Shown: positions 42,934 through 52,494 of the stretch, in pieces | Layout of the letters: every line of letters starts with the position of its first letter | How positions within the stretch are numbered: the stretch's first letter is position 1 | Source of the DNA: Aedoeadaptatus coxii | Lineage (GTDB): Bacteria; Bacillota; Clostridia; Tissierellales; Peptoniphilaceae | Direction: 5' to 3' | Assembly (NCBI RefSeq): GCF_001553115.1 | Contig: NZ_KQ960171.1 | Location: forward strand, 1 to 64,000 | Length of the DNA stretch: 64,000 nt | Made by a program: the position numbers and the translations under genes | The notes under the pieces: generated by a model | Told to the model about the DNA's origin: nothing | The model's database searches: none | The model's input: the letters and a program-made list of their open reading frames with translations, nothing else

Positions 42934-45900
42934 ATGACGCCGAGACAAAAAGATTTTATACGGGAAATGACGGGGCACAAAATGCGCTTCGCCTCGCTTT
43001 TGGCGCTGATCGCCATCGGCGTGTTTGTCCTCGTGGGGCTGACGGTGACGGGGCCCATTATGCGCCGCACCATTCAAAAGACCCTGGCGGAGGCAAATCA
43101 TTACGATCTAAAGCTTGATGTGGCGGAAGGTTTGGAAGATGAGGATTTGGAGCGGCTTAACGCTTTAGACGGGGTGGCGGCAAAGGAATATTTCCATACC
43201 GCCTATTTAACGAGCCGGCATCACGAGACGATTTATATTTCCTCTATGCCGAAACACATGAGTTTTCCTGATATTACCGAGGGTCGTGGGCCGAAAGCGG
43301 TGGATGAAATTTTATTGGATTGCCGAATGAAGGGCAAGTATGCCATCGGCGACACCATCGACTTTGAGCGGGAAGAAAATCCCTTCGATAAGGATGCCAA
43401 ACCCGTGTTCAATCGCTACTCTTATCGGGTAACGGGTTTTGCAAGAAGTATTTTATTTTTAGACGACGAGCAAAAAGGTACGACACCGAGAGGCGACACC
43501 ATCGACGGCTTCGGATTTGTATTGCCTTTGGCTTTTCGCGATCCTACGATTACACAGGCTCAGTTCCAGTTTGAGGATTTAAAGGGCCTGCCCGTTTACA
43601 GCGACGACTATGCCCGATTAAATGAGCGACACAAAGAGGGCTTTAAGGCTATTTTCAGCGATCGCCCGGAAGAGCGACTGGAAAAGCGAATCACCGATAT
43701 TCGCGGCGACATTCGCGACGGCGAAGAGGACATTCGCGACGGCTACCGCAAACTGGACGACGGCTGGAATGCCATTTTAGACGGGGAAGCGAACTGGGCT
43801 CGCGGCGAACGCGAGTTTTTAAAGGGTAAGGCCGATTTTAAGAAAGGCATGGCCCGGGGAGAGGCGACCCTTAGCGAATCCAAGCGGAAGCTGGACATGG
43901 CGCGAAACAGTATTTTGTTTCAGGAAAATCGTTTAAGCGCCGGTGAAAAGGCGTTGCTCGACGGAGAAAATGCCATTGCCGCCGGCATTATCGACGGCAT
44001 GGCGGGAAAAGACGAAGCCCTCGCCGGTATTCAAACGGCGGACGAGGCCATGAAAAAGATTCTCGACGAGGAGAAGGCTATCGGAGAGGCGAAGGCTCGT
44101 TTGGAACGGGGAGAAGCTCCCGCCCTTCGAAACATTCCCGAGCTTCCTTATTCGGATCGGGAAATTGCCGATGCTAAAAGCGAACTTTCCGCCATCGACA
44201 ATCGCAAGGCCGCTCTGCGAAAGAGCGCCGTGGATGAACAAAAAGAGGTGGCGACCATAAGGGATCGCTACGACGACGCCTTGGCAAATGTGAAAAAGAC
44301 AGGCGATGACGAAGAATCGATTCGCGAAAAAATAAAATCCATAGACGATCGTCTCGCCTCTTTAGGGGAGGGGAGTGAACGCTCGGCTTTAGAAAAGGAA
44401 AAGGCCGAGTTGGAAAATACCCTAAGCTCGCCGAGCTACCTGAAGGCGAAAAAGGAAGCGGATCGCCTGAAAAATGAAGGGGACAGGGCGAAAGAAGCCC
44501 TCGCCAAAAAACAAAGCACCCTCCTCGCCGACAATAAGCGCAGACGAGAACTGGCGTCCATGATCGCTGTGCAAAATGCCGCCAAAGAGGCCCGTAAAAA
44601 AGCCTTGGATCAAAAGGAGCGGGAACAACAAAACGGGGCAGCACGGGAAGAGGAAAAACTCGCCCGCGCCAAGGCGGAACTGGCCGCTCGGGAAAAGGAA
44701 GTGGCGGAGCAAAAGAAAAAGGCCCTCGCGGTCAAGGCGAAGGGTGAAGAGGCCCTTCAAAAACTGGACGCGAGTAAGCGGGATTTGGCATTGGCGGAAG
44801 CGGATCTCAAAAACAAAAAGCGCGAGCTCGCAGCGGGCAGCGCCGAGATTGCGGCGGCAAAAGTTAAATTAACCGAAGGGGAAAGGGAGTACCGAAAGGG
44901 AAAGGACACCCTGGACGGCAAACGAGCGGAAGGGGAAGCCAAGCTGGATCGCGCGGCGGCGGAACTTTACGAAGGCCGAGCGAATTTAGATGAAGCCCGC
45001 GCCGAATACGCCGCGGAAAAACCCGACGCCTTAAAGGATTTAAAAGACGGGGAAGAAGACGTGGCGAGAGCAAAGGATATTCTCACCATTATTGAAAAGC
45101 CCGTTTACGAACTGACTCCCATCGATCAGGAAGACATTACCTATACGTTTATCGATTACGGCTACCGAATCGATCAGCTGTCCATGGTATTTCCCGTGTT
45201 CCTCTTTGCCATCGCCCTTCTGTTGGCATCTACGGTCATGAACCGCATGGTGGATGAAGAACGTATCCTCATCGGCACGTACAAAGCCTTGGGCTATTCC
45301 GACGGCGCCATCGCGTGGAAATATGTTATGTTCGGCACTCTGGCCGCGCTATTGGGCGGCATCCCCGGCGGCATACTGGGGAACTTTATATTGAGCGGCG
45401 TCATCGCCGAAGCCTATTTAAGCGGCGCCGCCATTTCGGGCCTCGCCATGGCGTGGTACCCCTGGCACATTTTATTTTCCGTGGTCCTCGGCATGTTGGC
45501 GACAGGCTTCATCGCCTGGATCAGCGTGCGGAAAAGTCTGCGCCAAAAAACGGCGACACTCCTTTTGCCCAAGCCTCCCGCCAAGGGCACGCGGATTTTG
45601 TTGGAGCGGATCACGCCTCTGTGGAAGCGGCTGAGTTTCTTCCAAAAAGTGACGGCGCGCAATCTCTTCCGAGACAAAAAGCGCATGGCCATGACCGTCG
45701 TCGGCGTCATGGGGTGTGTGGCGCTCTTGGTTTTGGGATTCGGCATTCGCACCTCCGTCGACGGGCTGGTCAACAAGCAATTTAAAGAAATCGATCGCTA
45801 CGATTACATGGTGCGCTTCGAGCCTGCCATCGACCGGAAAGATCACGAAGAATATTTAAAAACCCTGAAAAACGACAAAAATATTCGCACCGCCGTGGCC

Positions 45901-46755
45901 GGTCATATGGAAACGCTCCACGTGGCTTTCGATAAAGGGCTGGATCAACGTGTGATGATGATCGTGCCGAAGGAAAGCGCAGCCCTCAGGAAAGTCGTCA
46001 ATTTAAGGGATCGCAAGAGCGGCAAACCTATCGACCTTACAAAGGGCGCCGTCATTACGGAAAAGCTCGCCGAAATCAAAGGCATTAAGCCCGGCGATAG
46101 CCTCGTCGTAAACGATGAAGACGACAGAGAATACAAGATTCCCGTGGCGAGCATCGCCGAAGGTTATGCAGGCCATTATCTTTACATGGATAAGAAAGAT
46201 TACGAAGAGATCTTCCACAAAAAGTACGAAGATAATATGGACTACCTGGCCACCGGCGGCAAAGATGTCTCCCGCTACAAAGATTTCGATTCCGTCGTCG
46301 CCCTGATCGACACCAACACGATGACGGAGCGGGTCGATCACGTGGCATCGCATATTAATTTTATCGTCATGGTGATATTGGCGGCATCGTCCACTCTCGC
46401 CGTCGTCGTGCTCTCCACGTTGACGACGATTAATATAGAAGAAAGGCGACGGGAAATTTCCACCATCCGTGTCTTGGGCTTTTACCCGAAAGAGGTGACC
46501 CGTTATATTTACAGAGAGACGGCCGCCCTTACCGTCGTGGGGATTATCCTCGGCTTCTTTGTAGGGAAAGGGCTCCATGGCCTGGTGATTCGCGTCGTCG
46601 TTCCCGATTTCGCCATGTTGGATCCCTCTCTCGGAATCATGAATTATCTTCTTCCCGCCGTGATTACCGTGGTCATTTCCACGTTGCTCATGGTTTGGTT
46701 CCACGGAAGATTGCAAAAAATCGACATGGTGGAAGCGTTGAAGAGTGTGGAATAA
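42934..46755 (+). CDS. Giant FtsX-type ABC permease with coiled-coil ectodomain
   Basis: 1273 residues. One N-terminal membrane helix (about 20-45), a MacB-like periplasmic/extracellular domain, then about 450 residues (about 253-715) of Ala/Glu/Lys-rich coiled coil (e.g. EEKLARAKAELAAREKEV), followed by a first FtsX three-helix unit (about 748-860), another single helix near 920, a second extracellular domain and a final FtsX unit (about 1142-1265). This duplicated layout fits the mechanotransmitter class, which moves an outer domain rather than a substrate. Start: ATG 42934 preferred; 42916 is in frame but overlaps the ATPase. Confidence 0.85.
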   Translation: MTPRQKDFIREMTGHKMRFASLLALIAIGVFVLVGLTVTGPIMRRTIQKTLAEANHYDLKLDVAEGLEDEDLERLNALDGVAAKEYFHTAYLTSRHHETIYISSMPKHMSFPDITEGRGPKAVDEILLDCRMKGKYAIGDTIDFEREENPFDKDAKPVFNRYSYRVTGFARSILFLDDEQKGTTPRGDTIDGFGFVLPLAFRDPTITQAQFQFEDLKGLPVYSDDYARLNERHKEGFKAIFSDRPEERLEKRITDIRGDIRDGEEDIRDGYRKLDDGWNAILDGEANWARGEREFLKGKADFKKGMARGEATLSESKRKLDMARNSILFQENRLSAGEKALLDGENAIAAGIIDGMAGKDEALAGIQTADEAMKKILDEEKAIGEAKARLERGEAPALRNIPELPYSDREIADAKSELSAIDNRKAALRKSAVDEQKEVATIRDRYDDALANVKKTGDDEESIREKIKSIDDRLASLGEGSERSALEKEKAELENTLSSPSYLKAKKEADRLKNEGDRAKEALAKKQSTLLADNKRRRELASMIAVQNAAKEARKKALDQKEREQQNGAAREEEKLARAKAELAAREKEVAEQKKKALAVKAKGEEALQKLDASKRDLALAEADLKNKKRELAAGSAEIAAAKVKLTEGEREYRKGKDTLDGKRAEGEAKLDRAAAELYEGRANLDEARAEYAAEKPDALKDLKDGEEDVARAKDILTIIEKPVYELTPIDQEDITYTFIDYGYRIDQLSMVFPVFLFAIALLLASTVMNRMVDEERILIGTYKALGYSDGAIAWKYVMFGTLAALLGGIPGGILGNFILSGVIAEAYLSGAAISGLAMAWYPWHILFSVVLGMLATGFIAWISVRKSLRQKTATLLLPKPPAKGTRILLERITPLWKRLSFFQKVTARNLFRDKKRMAMTVVGVMGCVALLVLGFGIRTSVDGLVNKQFKEIDRYDYMVRFEPAIDRKDHEEYLKTLKNDKNIRTAVAGHMETLHVAFDKGLDQRVMMIVPKESAALRKVVNLRDRKSGKPIDLTKGAVITEKLAEIKGIKPGDSLVVNDEDDREYKIPVASIAEGYAGHYLYMDKKDYEEIFHKKYEDNMDYLATGGKDVSRYKDFDSVVALIDTNTMTERVDHVASHINFIVMVILAASSTLAVVVLSTLTTINIEERRREISTIRVLGFYPKEVTRYIYRETAALTVVGIILGFFVGKGLHGLVIRVVVPDFAMLDPSLGIMNYLLPAVITVVISTLLMVWFHGRLQKIDMVEALKSVE

Positions 46756-46796
46756 TTTGACCGAAGGATAAAAAAGTGATAACATAGATTAGATAG

Positions 46797-46821
46797 AAAA
46801 AGGGCCGCGTGTGCCCTTTTT
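46797..46821 (+). terminator. Terminator of the MacB-type ABC operon
   Basis: AAAAAGGGC pairs with GCCCTTTTT around CGCGTGT. Confidence 0.8.
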
Positions 46822-46851
46822 CATTTGTCAAAAATTTACAGGAGGTGACCA

Positions 46852-48213
46852 ATGAAAGAAAATAGAATGGGCTACGAGCCGATTCCCAAGCTTTTGACGA
46901 GCATTTCGCTCCCCATCGCTTTATCTATGCTCGTGCAGGCCCTCTATAATATCGTCGACAGCATTTGGGTTTCCCGCGTGGGCGAAAGCGCCCTGGCGGC
47001 GGTGAGCGTGGCATTTCCCATGCAAATGCTCATTAATGCGTTTTCTATCGGCATCGGGGTGGGGATGAATGCTCTTTTAAGTCGTCACTTGGGCGAAAAA
47101 AACCATCGTGCCGCTAATCTTTGTGCCCAACACGGTCTCCTGCTCAATATGATCGTCGGCATTTTATTTGCCGTTTTCGGTACGCTGTCGGCGCCGAAAC
47201 TTATCGCCATGCAGACGAGCGATCCCGGCATTATTGCAGACGGCGTGCGCTACTTAAACATCTGCTTTATTTTCAGCATCGGACTGTGCGGCCAGATTTG
47301 TATGGAACGGCTGCTGCAATCCACCGGTCGCGCCGTCTACAGTATGTATACGCAACTTTTCGGCGCGGGGCTGAACATCGTGCTGGATCCCTTCTTTATT
47401 TTCGGCATCGGCTTTTTCCCGGAAATGGGCGTAGCAGGGGCGGCGGTGGCCACGGTAACGAGCCAAATATTAGCGTTTATCTTCGGCCTTTATTTAAATT
47501 TTGCGAAGAACAAAGAGCTGAATCTTCTGCAAGATCATTTCCATGTGAACGGAGAGATCATTAAAGGCATTCTCGCCGTCGGAATTCCCTCGGCCATTAT
47601 GATATCTGTCAACTCCGTGTCCGTCTTTGCCATTAACGCCATCCTCGCCGTCTTCGGCGCCACCGCCGTGGTGGCCTTGGGGATTTACTTCAAGGTCAAC
47701 AGCTTCGTGTTTATGCCCATCTTCGGTATGAACAACGGACTCGTGCCCATTATCGCCTTTAATTACGGGGCGGGGCATCGCGACAGAATTTACGAGGTCA
47801 TTAAGCTCGCCTATAAAGCGGCTCTGATTTTTATGACGGGAGGCTTTTTACTTTTCCAACTCTTCCCGGCGCAAATTATGGGCTTCTTCGATCCCTCGCC
47901 GGAACTTTTAGCCATCGGCGTTACGGCCTTTAGAATCACGTCTATTTCCTTTATTTTCGCGGCAGTGAGCGTTATCAGCTCCGGGATTTTCCAATCCTTC
48001 GGCAACGGAACCCTCAGTATGATCGTCAATTTAGTGCGTCAACTGATTTTAATCATCCCTCTGGCCTACCTCTTTTCAAAAACCGGCGTCCTCGCCTATG
48101 TGTGGTTCGCCTATCCCATAGCGGAATTGGTGGCCATGATCATCGCCATTTTCTTTATGAAGAAAATTGACGACAGCAAGATCAAACCTATGCTCTCTTT
48201 AGACGACGAATAA
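46852..48213 (+). CDS. MATE family efflux transporter
   Basis: 453 residues with twelve hydrophobic helices in two six-helix halves. The start (PIPKLLTSISLPIALSMLVQALYNIVDSIWVSRVGESALAAVSVAFP) is typical of the DinF/NorM MATE family, which export drugs or metabolites against a Na or H gradient. GGAGGTGA SD. Monocistronic with a terminator. Substrate unknown. Confidence 0.92.
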   Translation: MKENRMGYEPIPKLLTSISLPIALSMLVQALYNIVDSIWVSRVGESALAAVSVAFPMQMLINAFSIGIGVGMNALLSRHLGEKNHRAANLCAQHGLLLNMIVGILFAVFGTLSAPKLIAMQTSDPGIIADGVRYLNICFIFSIGLCGQICMERLLQSTGRAVYSMYTQLFGAGLNIVLDPFFIFGIGFFPEMGVAGAAVATVTSQILAFIFGLYLNFAKNKELNLLQDHFHVNGEIIKGILAVGIPSAIMISVNSVSVFAINAILAVFGATAVVALGIYFKVNSFVFMPIFGMNNGLVPIIAFNYGAGHRDRIYEVIKLAYKAALIFMTGGFLLFQLFPAQIMGFFDPSPELLAIGVTAFRITSISFIFAAVSVISSGIFQSFGNGTLSMIVNLVRQLILIIPLAYLFSKTGVLAYVWFAYPIAELVAMIIAIFFMKKIDDSKIKPMLSLDDE

Positions 48214-48240
48214 ACTCATCGAAAGATGGGTTTATTTTTT
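48212..48240 (+). terminator. Terminator of the MATE gene
   Basis: AAACTCATC-GAAA-GATGGGTTT followed by ATTTTTTT. Confidence 0.8.
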
Positions 48241-48353
48241 TATGAATTATAGAAAAACACAATAGACTTATTTTATAAATAATACATTGTAGGAAAACGC
48301 ATGGAAGCCTTGAAATTGTACTAAAAGTTTATGAAATGGGAATTTTGGCGTCC

Positions 48354-48382
48354 TTGACTGAAATAAAGGGGATTGCTATAAT
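48354..48382 (+). promoter_or_regulatory. Sigma-A type promoter of prdC-prdE
   Basis: TTGACT (48354-48359), 17-base spacer, perfect TATAAT (48377-48382). No -24/-12 (sigma-54) element, which drives prd genes with PrdR elsewhere, is seen. A leader of about 90 bases follows, before AAGGAG and the ATG. The region 48241-48353 holds nothing else I can support. Confidence 0.8.
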
Positions 48383-48478
48383 TCAAATGAGGTTGAATAG
48401 CCATAATCCAACAGAAAACGATTTTCTCCGAGATTTTTGTGGTTTCGGGGGATACAAGATCTATGAAGGAGTGTAGAT

Positions 48479-49813
48479 ATGGGAAGACAGTTCAAGTTTT
48501 TTCTAAAGCAAGGTGTCGGCGCACCGCCGGTAACATGTGTTAAAAAAGGTGACAAAGTTAAACGCGGTCAAGTTATTGCCGATTACGAACCTGAAAAATT
48601 GAGTGTGCCCTTGCACACCTCCGTTTCCGGTACTGTAACCGACGTTCAAGAAGATTACATCATCGTCGAAGCGGAAGGCAATCCCAGCGTTAACGACGAT
48701 TACGTAAAACTCGAGCCGGGCAAAGATGATGCTGAAACCGTCCGCAAGGCAGGCATCCTCGGCATGGGCGGCGCAGGCTTCCCCGCTTATGTCAAAATGA
48801 ACACCAAGCTCGAAGGCAATGATGGATATATCCTTTGTAACGCCGCAGAATGCGAGCCCATCCTCGATCACAACATGACCCAAATCATGGAAGAAACCGA
48901 TGCGCTCATTAGCGGTATGCAAATCGCTATGAAATCCACCGGTGCTACCAAAGGTATTATCGGCATTAAGCTTAAACATAAAGACGAAATCAAACACATC
49001 AACGGCATTTTAAAGGAAAAAGGAATCAAAGATATTCGCATCCTTCCCTTGAGAAACATTTATCCCGTTGGTGAAGAACGTGCACTCGTTCGCGACACCG
49101 TCAACAAACTGCTTCCCCCGGGCGCGCTTCCTGCTGAAGCAAACTGTGTCGTATTTAATATCGAAACCCTTTGCTGCATCCACCATGCCGTTAAGGATTT
49201 AAAACCCTGTATCGATAAATACGTTACCGTCGCAGGTAAATTTAAGAAATTCACCGAAAAGGGACAAAAAGAAGTTATTCACATTCCCTACGGCATGATG
49301 ATCGACGACCTTATCGAAGACTTCGGCGGTCTCGACGAACCCGTTGGCGAAATCTTAATCGGCGGACCCTACACCGGTCGCCGCAACAAAGAAGGCAGCT
49401 CGATTTACAAATTATACGGCGGCGTAACCGCTACTGAACCTTTCCAAGCTGCAAAAGGCCCCATGGGCATTATCCAATGTGCTTGCGGTCCGGCTAAGGA
49501 AAGACTTTATGAAATCGCTCAATCCTTAGGTCAAGAACCTATCGATTACCGCGTATGTAAAAATGCCGTCGAACAAAAGAACGGCACTTACAAATGTAAA
49601 GATCCCGGAAACTGCCCCGGCCAAGCTGAACACGTTCTCGCATTCAAAAAACAAGGTTGCGAATCTGTTCTTATCGGCCACTGCACCGACTGCTCCAACA
49701 CTGTCATGGCATCGGCTCCCAAGGCAGGTCTGGAAGTAAACCACGCTACGGATACGGCACTTCGTACCATGGGTATGCCGCTTATCCGTAAATTCGACGA
49801 AAACGCCCTATAA
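48479..49813 (+). CDS. prdC: Proline reductase-associated electron transfer protein PrdC
   Basis: 444 residues, RnfC-like. Order: N-terminal biotinyl/RnfC hybrid domain (FFLKQGVGAPPVTCVKKGDKV near 6-26), SLBB/NADH-binding Complex1_51K-like core (GMGGAGFPAYVKM, NAAECEPILDHN near 120-140), then a C-terminal region with Cys pairs (CACGPAKERL, CPGQAEH, GHCTDCSNTV) instead of classical ferredoxin motifs. PrdC is thought to feed electrons to proline reductase. Some PrdC proteins contain selenocysteine; this one reads straight through with Cys. First gene of a two-gene operon with prdE. Confidence 0.87.
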   Translation: MGRQFKFFLKQGVGAPPVTCVKKGDKVKRGQVIADYEPEKLSVPLHTSVSGTVTDVQEDYIIVEAEGNPSVNDDYVKLEPGKDDAETVRKAGILGMGGAGFPAYVKMNTKLEGNDGYILCNAAECEPILDHNMTQIMEETDALISGMQIAMKSTGATKGIIGIKLKHKDEIKHINGILKEKGIKDIRILPLRNIYPVGEERALVRDTVNKLLPPGALPAEANCVVFNIETLCCIHHAVKDLKPCIDKYVTVAGKFKKFTEKGQKEVIHIPYGMMIDDLIEDFGGLDEPVGEILIGGPYTGRRNKEGSSIYKLYGGVTATEPFQAAKGPMGIIQCACGPAKERLYEIAQSLGQEPIDYRVCKNAVEQKNGTYKCKDPGNCPGQAEHVLAFKKQGCESVLIGHCTDCSNTVMASAPKAGLEVNHATDTALRTMGMPLIRKFDENAL

Positions 49814-49834
49814 ACCAAAGATTGGGGGTAAATT

Positions 49835-50308
49835 ATGGGCATCGGTCCATCGACAAAAGAAACCAGCTTACACCATTTCAGAGATCCCATTGTGGAACTC
49901 TTAGGTGAAGACACGGACATCGATTTTCAAGGTGTCGTCCTCGTCGGCACACCCCAAGATAATTCGGACAAATACTTTGTAGGCACCCGCGCCGCATCCT
50001 GGATTGAAGGCATGCGCACCGACGGCGTGATCCTTTCGGCAGACGGCTGGGGCAACTCCCACGTCGACTTTGCCAACACCTGGGAAGAACTCGGCAAACG
50101 TGGCATCCCCACTGTCGGCGTTACGTTCCAAGGAAAACAAGCTTCCTTCGTCGTAAAGAATAAATACATGACAACCCTCGTCGATATTAATAAATCGGAA
50201 CAGGGCATCGAGACGGAAGTCGTCGGTGAAAACAATGTAGACCTTATGGACGCGAGAAAAGCTATTGCCCTTTTGAAACTGAAAGTTCGAAAAGAAGGCA
50301 GAAAATAA
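49835..50308 (+). CDS. prdE: Proline reductase-associated protein PrdE
   Basis: 157 residues, paralogous to the C-terminal part of PrdA (after Cys423): its start GIGPSTKETSLHHFRDPIV matches IGPASKEMSRHYFREPLV of PrdA; further on GVVLVGTPQDNSDKYFV, DGVILSADGWGNSHVDF, RGIPTVGVTFQGKQASFV and NKSEQGIETEV all have counterparts. It lacks the pyruvoyl-forming Cys because the protein starts just after that point. PrdE probably joins PrdD or the reductase complex. It sits 5 kb from prdA, behind prdC. Confidence 0.85.
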   Translation: MGIGPSTKETSLHHFRDPIVELLGEDTDIDFQGVVLVGTPQDNSDKYFVGTRAASWIEGMRTDGVILSADGWGNSHVDFANTWEELGKRGIPTVGVTFQGKQASFVVKNKYMTTLVDINKSEQGIETEVVGENNVDLMDARKAIALLKLKVRKEGRK

Positions 50309-50314
50309 AAATGA

Positions 50315-50346
50315 AGAACCTGATCTTATGGTCAGGTTCTTTTTTT
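50315..50346 (+). terminator. Terminator of prdC-prdE
   Basis: AGAACCTGA pairs with TCAGGTTCT, followed by six T. Confidence 0.85.
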
Positions 50347-50382
50347 GTGGAAACTTTTATAAAACGAAGGTGTTGACGGCAA

Positions 50383-50405
50383 CAAAAAACGCCCTCCGGG
50401 GGCGT
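50383..50405 (-). terminator. Terminator of the sel operon
   Basis: On the minus strand ACGCCC pairs with GGGCGT, followed by TTTTTT. It lies 17 bases beyond the small-peptide stop. Confidence 0.75.
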
Positions 50406-50421
50406 CTTGATTTTTTCATTT

Positions 50422-50523
50422 TTATTTTTTAGAGAATAGTTTCCGAAGAATGAGGACAGCCAAAATGGCAAAGACGATAAGGGCAAGAAAGCCGACGATA
50501 GGAGCTGTAGCGCACATTTCCAT
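50422..50523 (-). CDS. 33-residue single-pass membrane peptide downstream of selB
   Basis: A short frame MEMCATAPIVGFLALIVFAI continuing into a hydrophobic stretch and ending in RKLFSKK. It has one membrane helix (about residues 8-26) and a basic C-terminal tail. GGAGG lies five to six bases ahead of the ATG at 50523, and a terminator follows, so it has the signs of a real gene. It is 75 bases downstream of selB on the same strand. I do not recognise the family; a regulatory or accessory peptide for a membrane complex is possible. Confidence 0.6.
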   Translation of the reverse strand: MEMCATAPIVGFLALIVFAILAVLILRKLFSKK

Positions 50524-50597
50524 AAAGCACCTCCGATAAAAGAACAGTTATCTTACTTTCATTATAAAAATGAGGGGGTACTTGTCAAGTAAAAGGT

Positions 50598-52490
50598 TTA
50601 CGCCTTCACTCGAACTCCGTCTTTAAAGAGGGTGTAGCCCATTTCGTCCATTTTATCCAGAATATCCACGGCGTATTTTCTCGACGTGTCGATGGCATTT
50701 CTAAAATCGGCGAGTTTTAATGCGCCGTCTTTTTCGATCATATCCATAGCAAGGGCCACGGCCTTGTCGAAGTAATCTTTGTGAATGCGGCCGTTGGCCA
50801 GGGTCACCAGAGTGCCCGATTCGGTCATAAATTTCAGGATCTGATCGTATTTTTTGCCTACGCGTTTGAAATCGTCATCGTTTGCAAATTCAAAGCCGGC
50901 GTTTAAAGCGATTTTTTCCGCCGCATCCCATTGTTTTTCCTGCTCCGGCGTCAAGGTGGCGGTAAAGCCCGTTTCTTCCACGCGCAGACCGTGGTCTACT
51001 AATTTACGCATGGCGAAGAAAAGTTGAATGAAGCCGTCGGTAAGGCGATCGTCGTCCAAGTGTTCCACCTGTGCTAATTGATGGCGCAGGGATTGCTTGG
51101 GCATGCCCGTTTCCAAGGGAAAATCCTCGTGGTAGCGGGCGAGAATATTTTGCACGCTTAAAAATGCGCCGTCCACCGTGTCCTTGTGTACGGTGACGCC
51201 TTCGATCAGGGGAATGGCCACGCCTTCTTTTTGAAGCGCGCCTAAAGCGTCGGCGAAGCGAGTCGGCGTAAAGCCCAAGCGATGGGCGAGGGCTTCGTCG
51301 GAATCGTAGCGGTAGCGGTTTTCGGCGAGGGCCATGGCGAGGATCGTTGTATCGTCGCCGGTTTCTTTTTTGGCGAGCTCTTCGACGACGGCGGGATCCC
51401 GACGCTTGTGGCGTTTCGGTTTCACTTCCAGCACTTTGCCGCCGGCCATGGATTCCACCGGGGAGAAAAAGCGCAAGACGAAGGGATCGTCTTTTCGAAG
51501 TGGAATGGCCTCTTCAAAGCGAAGCTGGCCGTAGCCTTTTTCTTCGGGGTGGAGTTCGTCGTTTCCGAAGAGGATCACCCGCGCGATCACTTCGCCGCTT
51601 CCGTAATTTACGTGGACGCGGGAAGAATTCAGCAGGATTTTTTCCGTGGACTGGAACATGGTAATGGAAACGTCCACCTGCTCCGTAAGGGGAAGGGCGT
51701 TTGGCGGCGCGAGAACGTCGCCGATGGCGATGTCTTCTTTTTTCAGGGTCACATTGAGGGCGACCCGCTGACCGCCATAGGCGGCGTCCGCTTCTTTGGA
51801 GTGCACCTGAATGCTTCTTACCGTCGTTTCTTTTAACGAAGGATAGAGGGATAGGACGTCGCCTTTTTCGATGGAGCCTTCTACCAACGTACCCGTTACC
51901 ACCGTGCCGTGGCCTGCAATGGTAAAGACCCGGTCCACGGGAAGGCGCGCCAAGGATTTATCACGCGGAGGCCCGTCGATGGTTTCCGCCATATCTAAAA
52001 TGGTCGTGCGCAATTTTTCGATGTTGTCGCCGGTGTAAGCGGACACGGGAATCATGGGGGCGTCTTCTAAAAAGCTGCCCTTTACCATTGCCTTTACTTC
52101 TTCTTCCACCATGGGGACGAATTCGGGATCCACGAGGTCGGTTTTCGTAATGACGACAATGCCCTTATCGGAACCGAGGGCTTTGACGATTTCAAAGTGT
52201 TCCCGCGTTTGGGGCATAATGCCTTCTTCCGCAGAGACGAGAAGGAGTACCAAGTCCACGCCGCCGATGCCTGTGAGCATGTTGTGGACGAATTTTTCGT
52301 GGCCGGGCACGTCGATAATGCCGATGTCGATATTGCGGTCGTTTTCCAGTGTGCTGTAGCCGGGGTTAATGGTAATGCCCCGCTTTTGTTCTTCCTTCAG
52401 CGTATCTAAATCGACGCCGGTAAGGGCTTTTAGGAGGGTGGTCTTTCCGTGATCCACGTGGCCCGCCGTGCCGACGATGACATTTTTCAT
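50598..52490 (-). CDS. selB: Selenocysteine-specific translation elongation factor SelB
   Basis: 630 residues. N-terminal GTPase: GTAGHVDHGKTTLLKAL (G1), GITINPGYS (G2), DVPGHEKF (G3), TKTD (G4). Beta-barrel domains II and III follow, then the C-terminal winged-helix repeats (about 380-630) that bind the SECIS hairpin of mRNA. It brings Sec-tRNA to in-frame UGA codons, here in prdB. Second of selA-selB, five bases apart, with the selA stop next to a GAGGTG SD. Confidence 0.95.
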   Translation of the reverse strand: MKNVIVGTAGHVDHGKTTLLKALTGVDLDTLKEEQKRGITINPGYSTLENDRNIDIGIIDVPGHEKFVHNMLTGIGGVDLVLLLVSAEEGIMPQTREHFEIVKALGSDKGIVVITKTDLVDPEFVPMVEEEVKAMVKGSFLEDAPMIPVSAYTGDNIEKLRTTILDMAETIDGPPRDKSLARLPVDRVFTIAGHGTVVTGTLVEGSIEKGDVLSLYPSLKETTVRSIQVHSKEADAAYGGQRVALNVTLKKEDIAIGDVLAPPNALPLTEQVDVSITMFQSTEKILLNSSRVHVNYGSGEVIARVILFGNDELHPEEKGYGQLRFEEAIPLRKDDPFVLRFFSPVESMAGGKVLEVKPKRHKRRDPAVVEELAKKETGDDTTILAMALAENRYRYDSDEALAHRLGFTPTRFADALGALQKEGVAIPLIEGVTVHKDTVDGAFLSVQNILARYHEDFPLETGMPKQSLRHQLAQVEHLDDDRLTDGFIQLFFAMRKLVDHGLRVEETGFTATLTPEQEKQWDAAEKIALNAGFEFANDDDFKRVGKKYDQILKFMTESGTLVTLANGRIHKDYFDKAVALAMDMIEKDGALKLADFRNAIDTSRKYAVDILDKMDEMGYTLFKDGVRVKA

Positions 52491-52494
52491 AGTA

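Noticed and set aside
43693-45090. Open frames on the other strand across the coiled-coil part of the large permease
   Set aside because: They are low-complexity shadows of the Ala/Glu/Lys-rich coding sequence.
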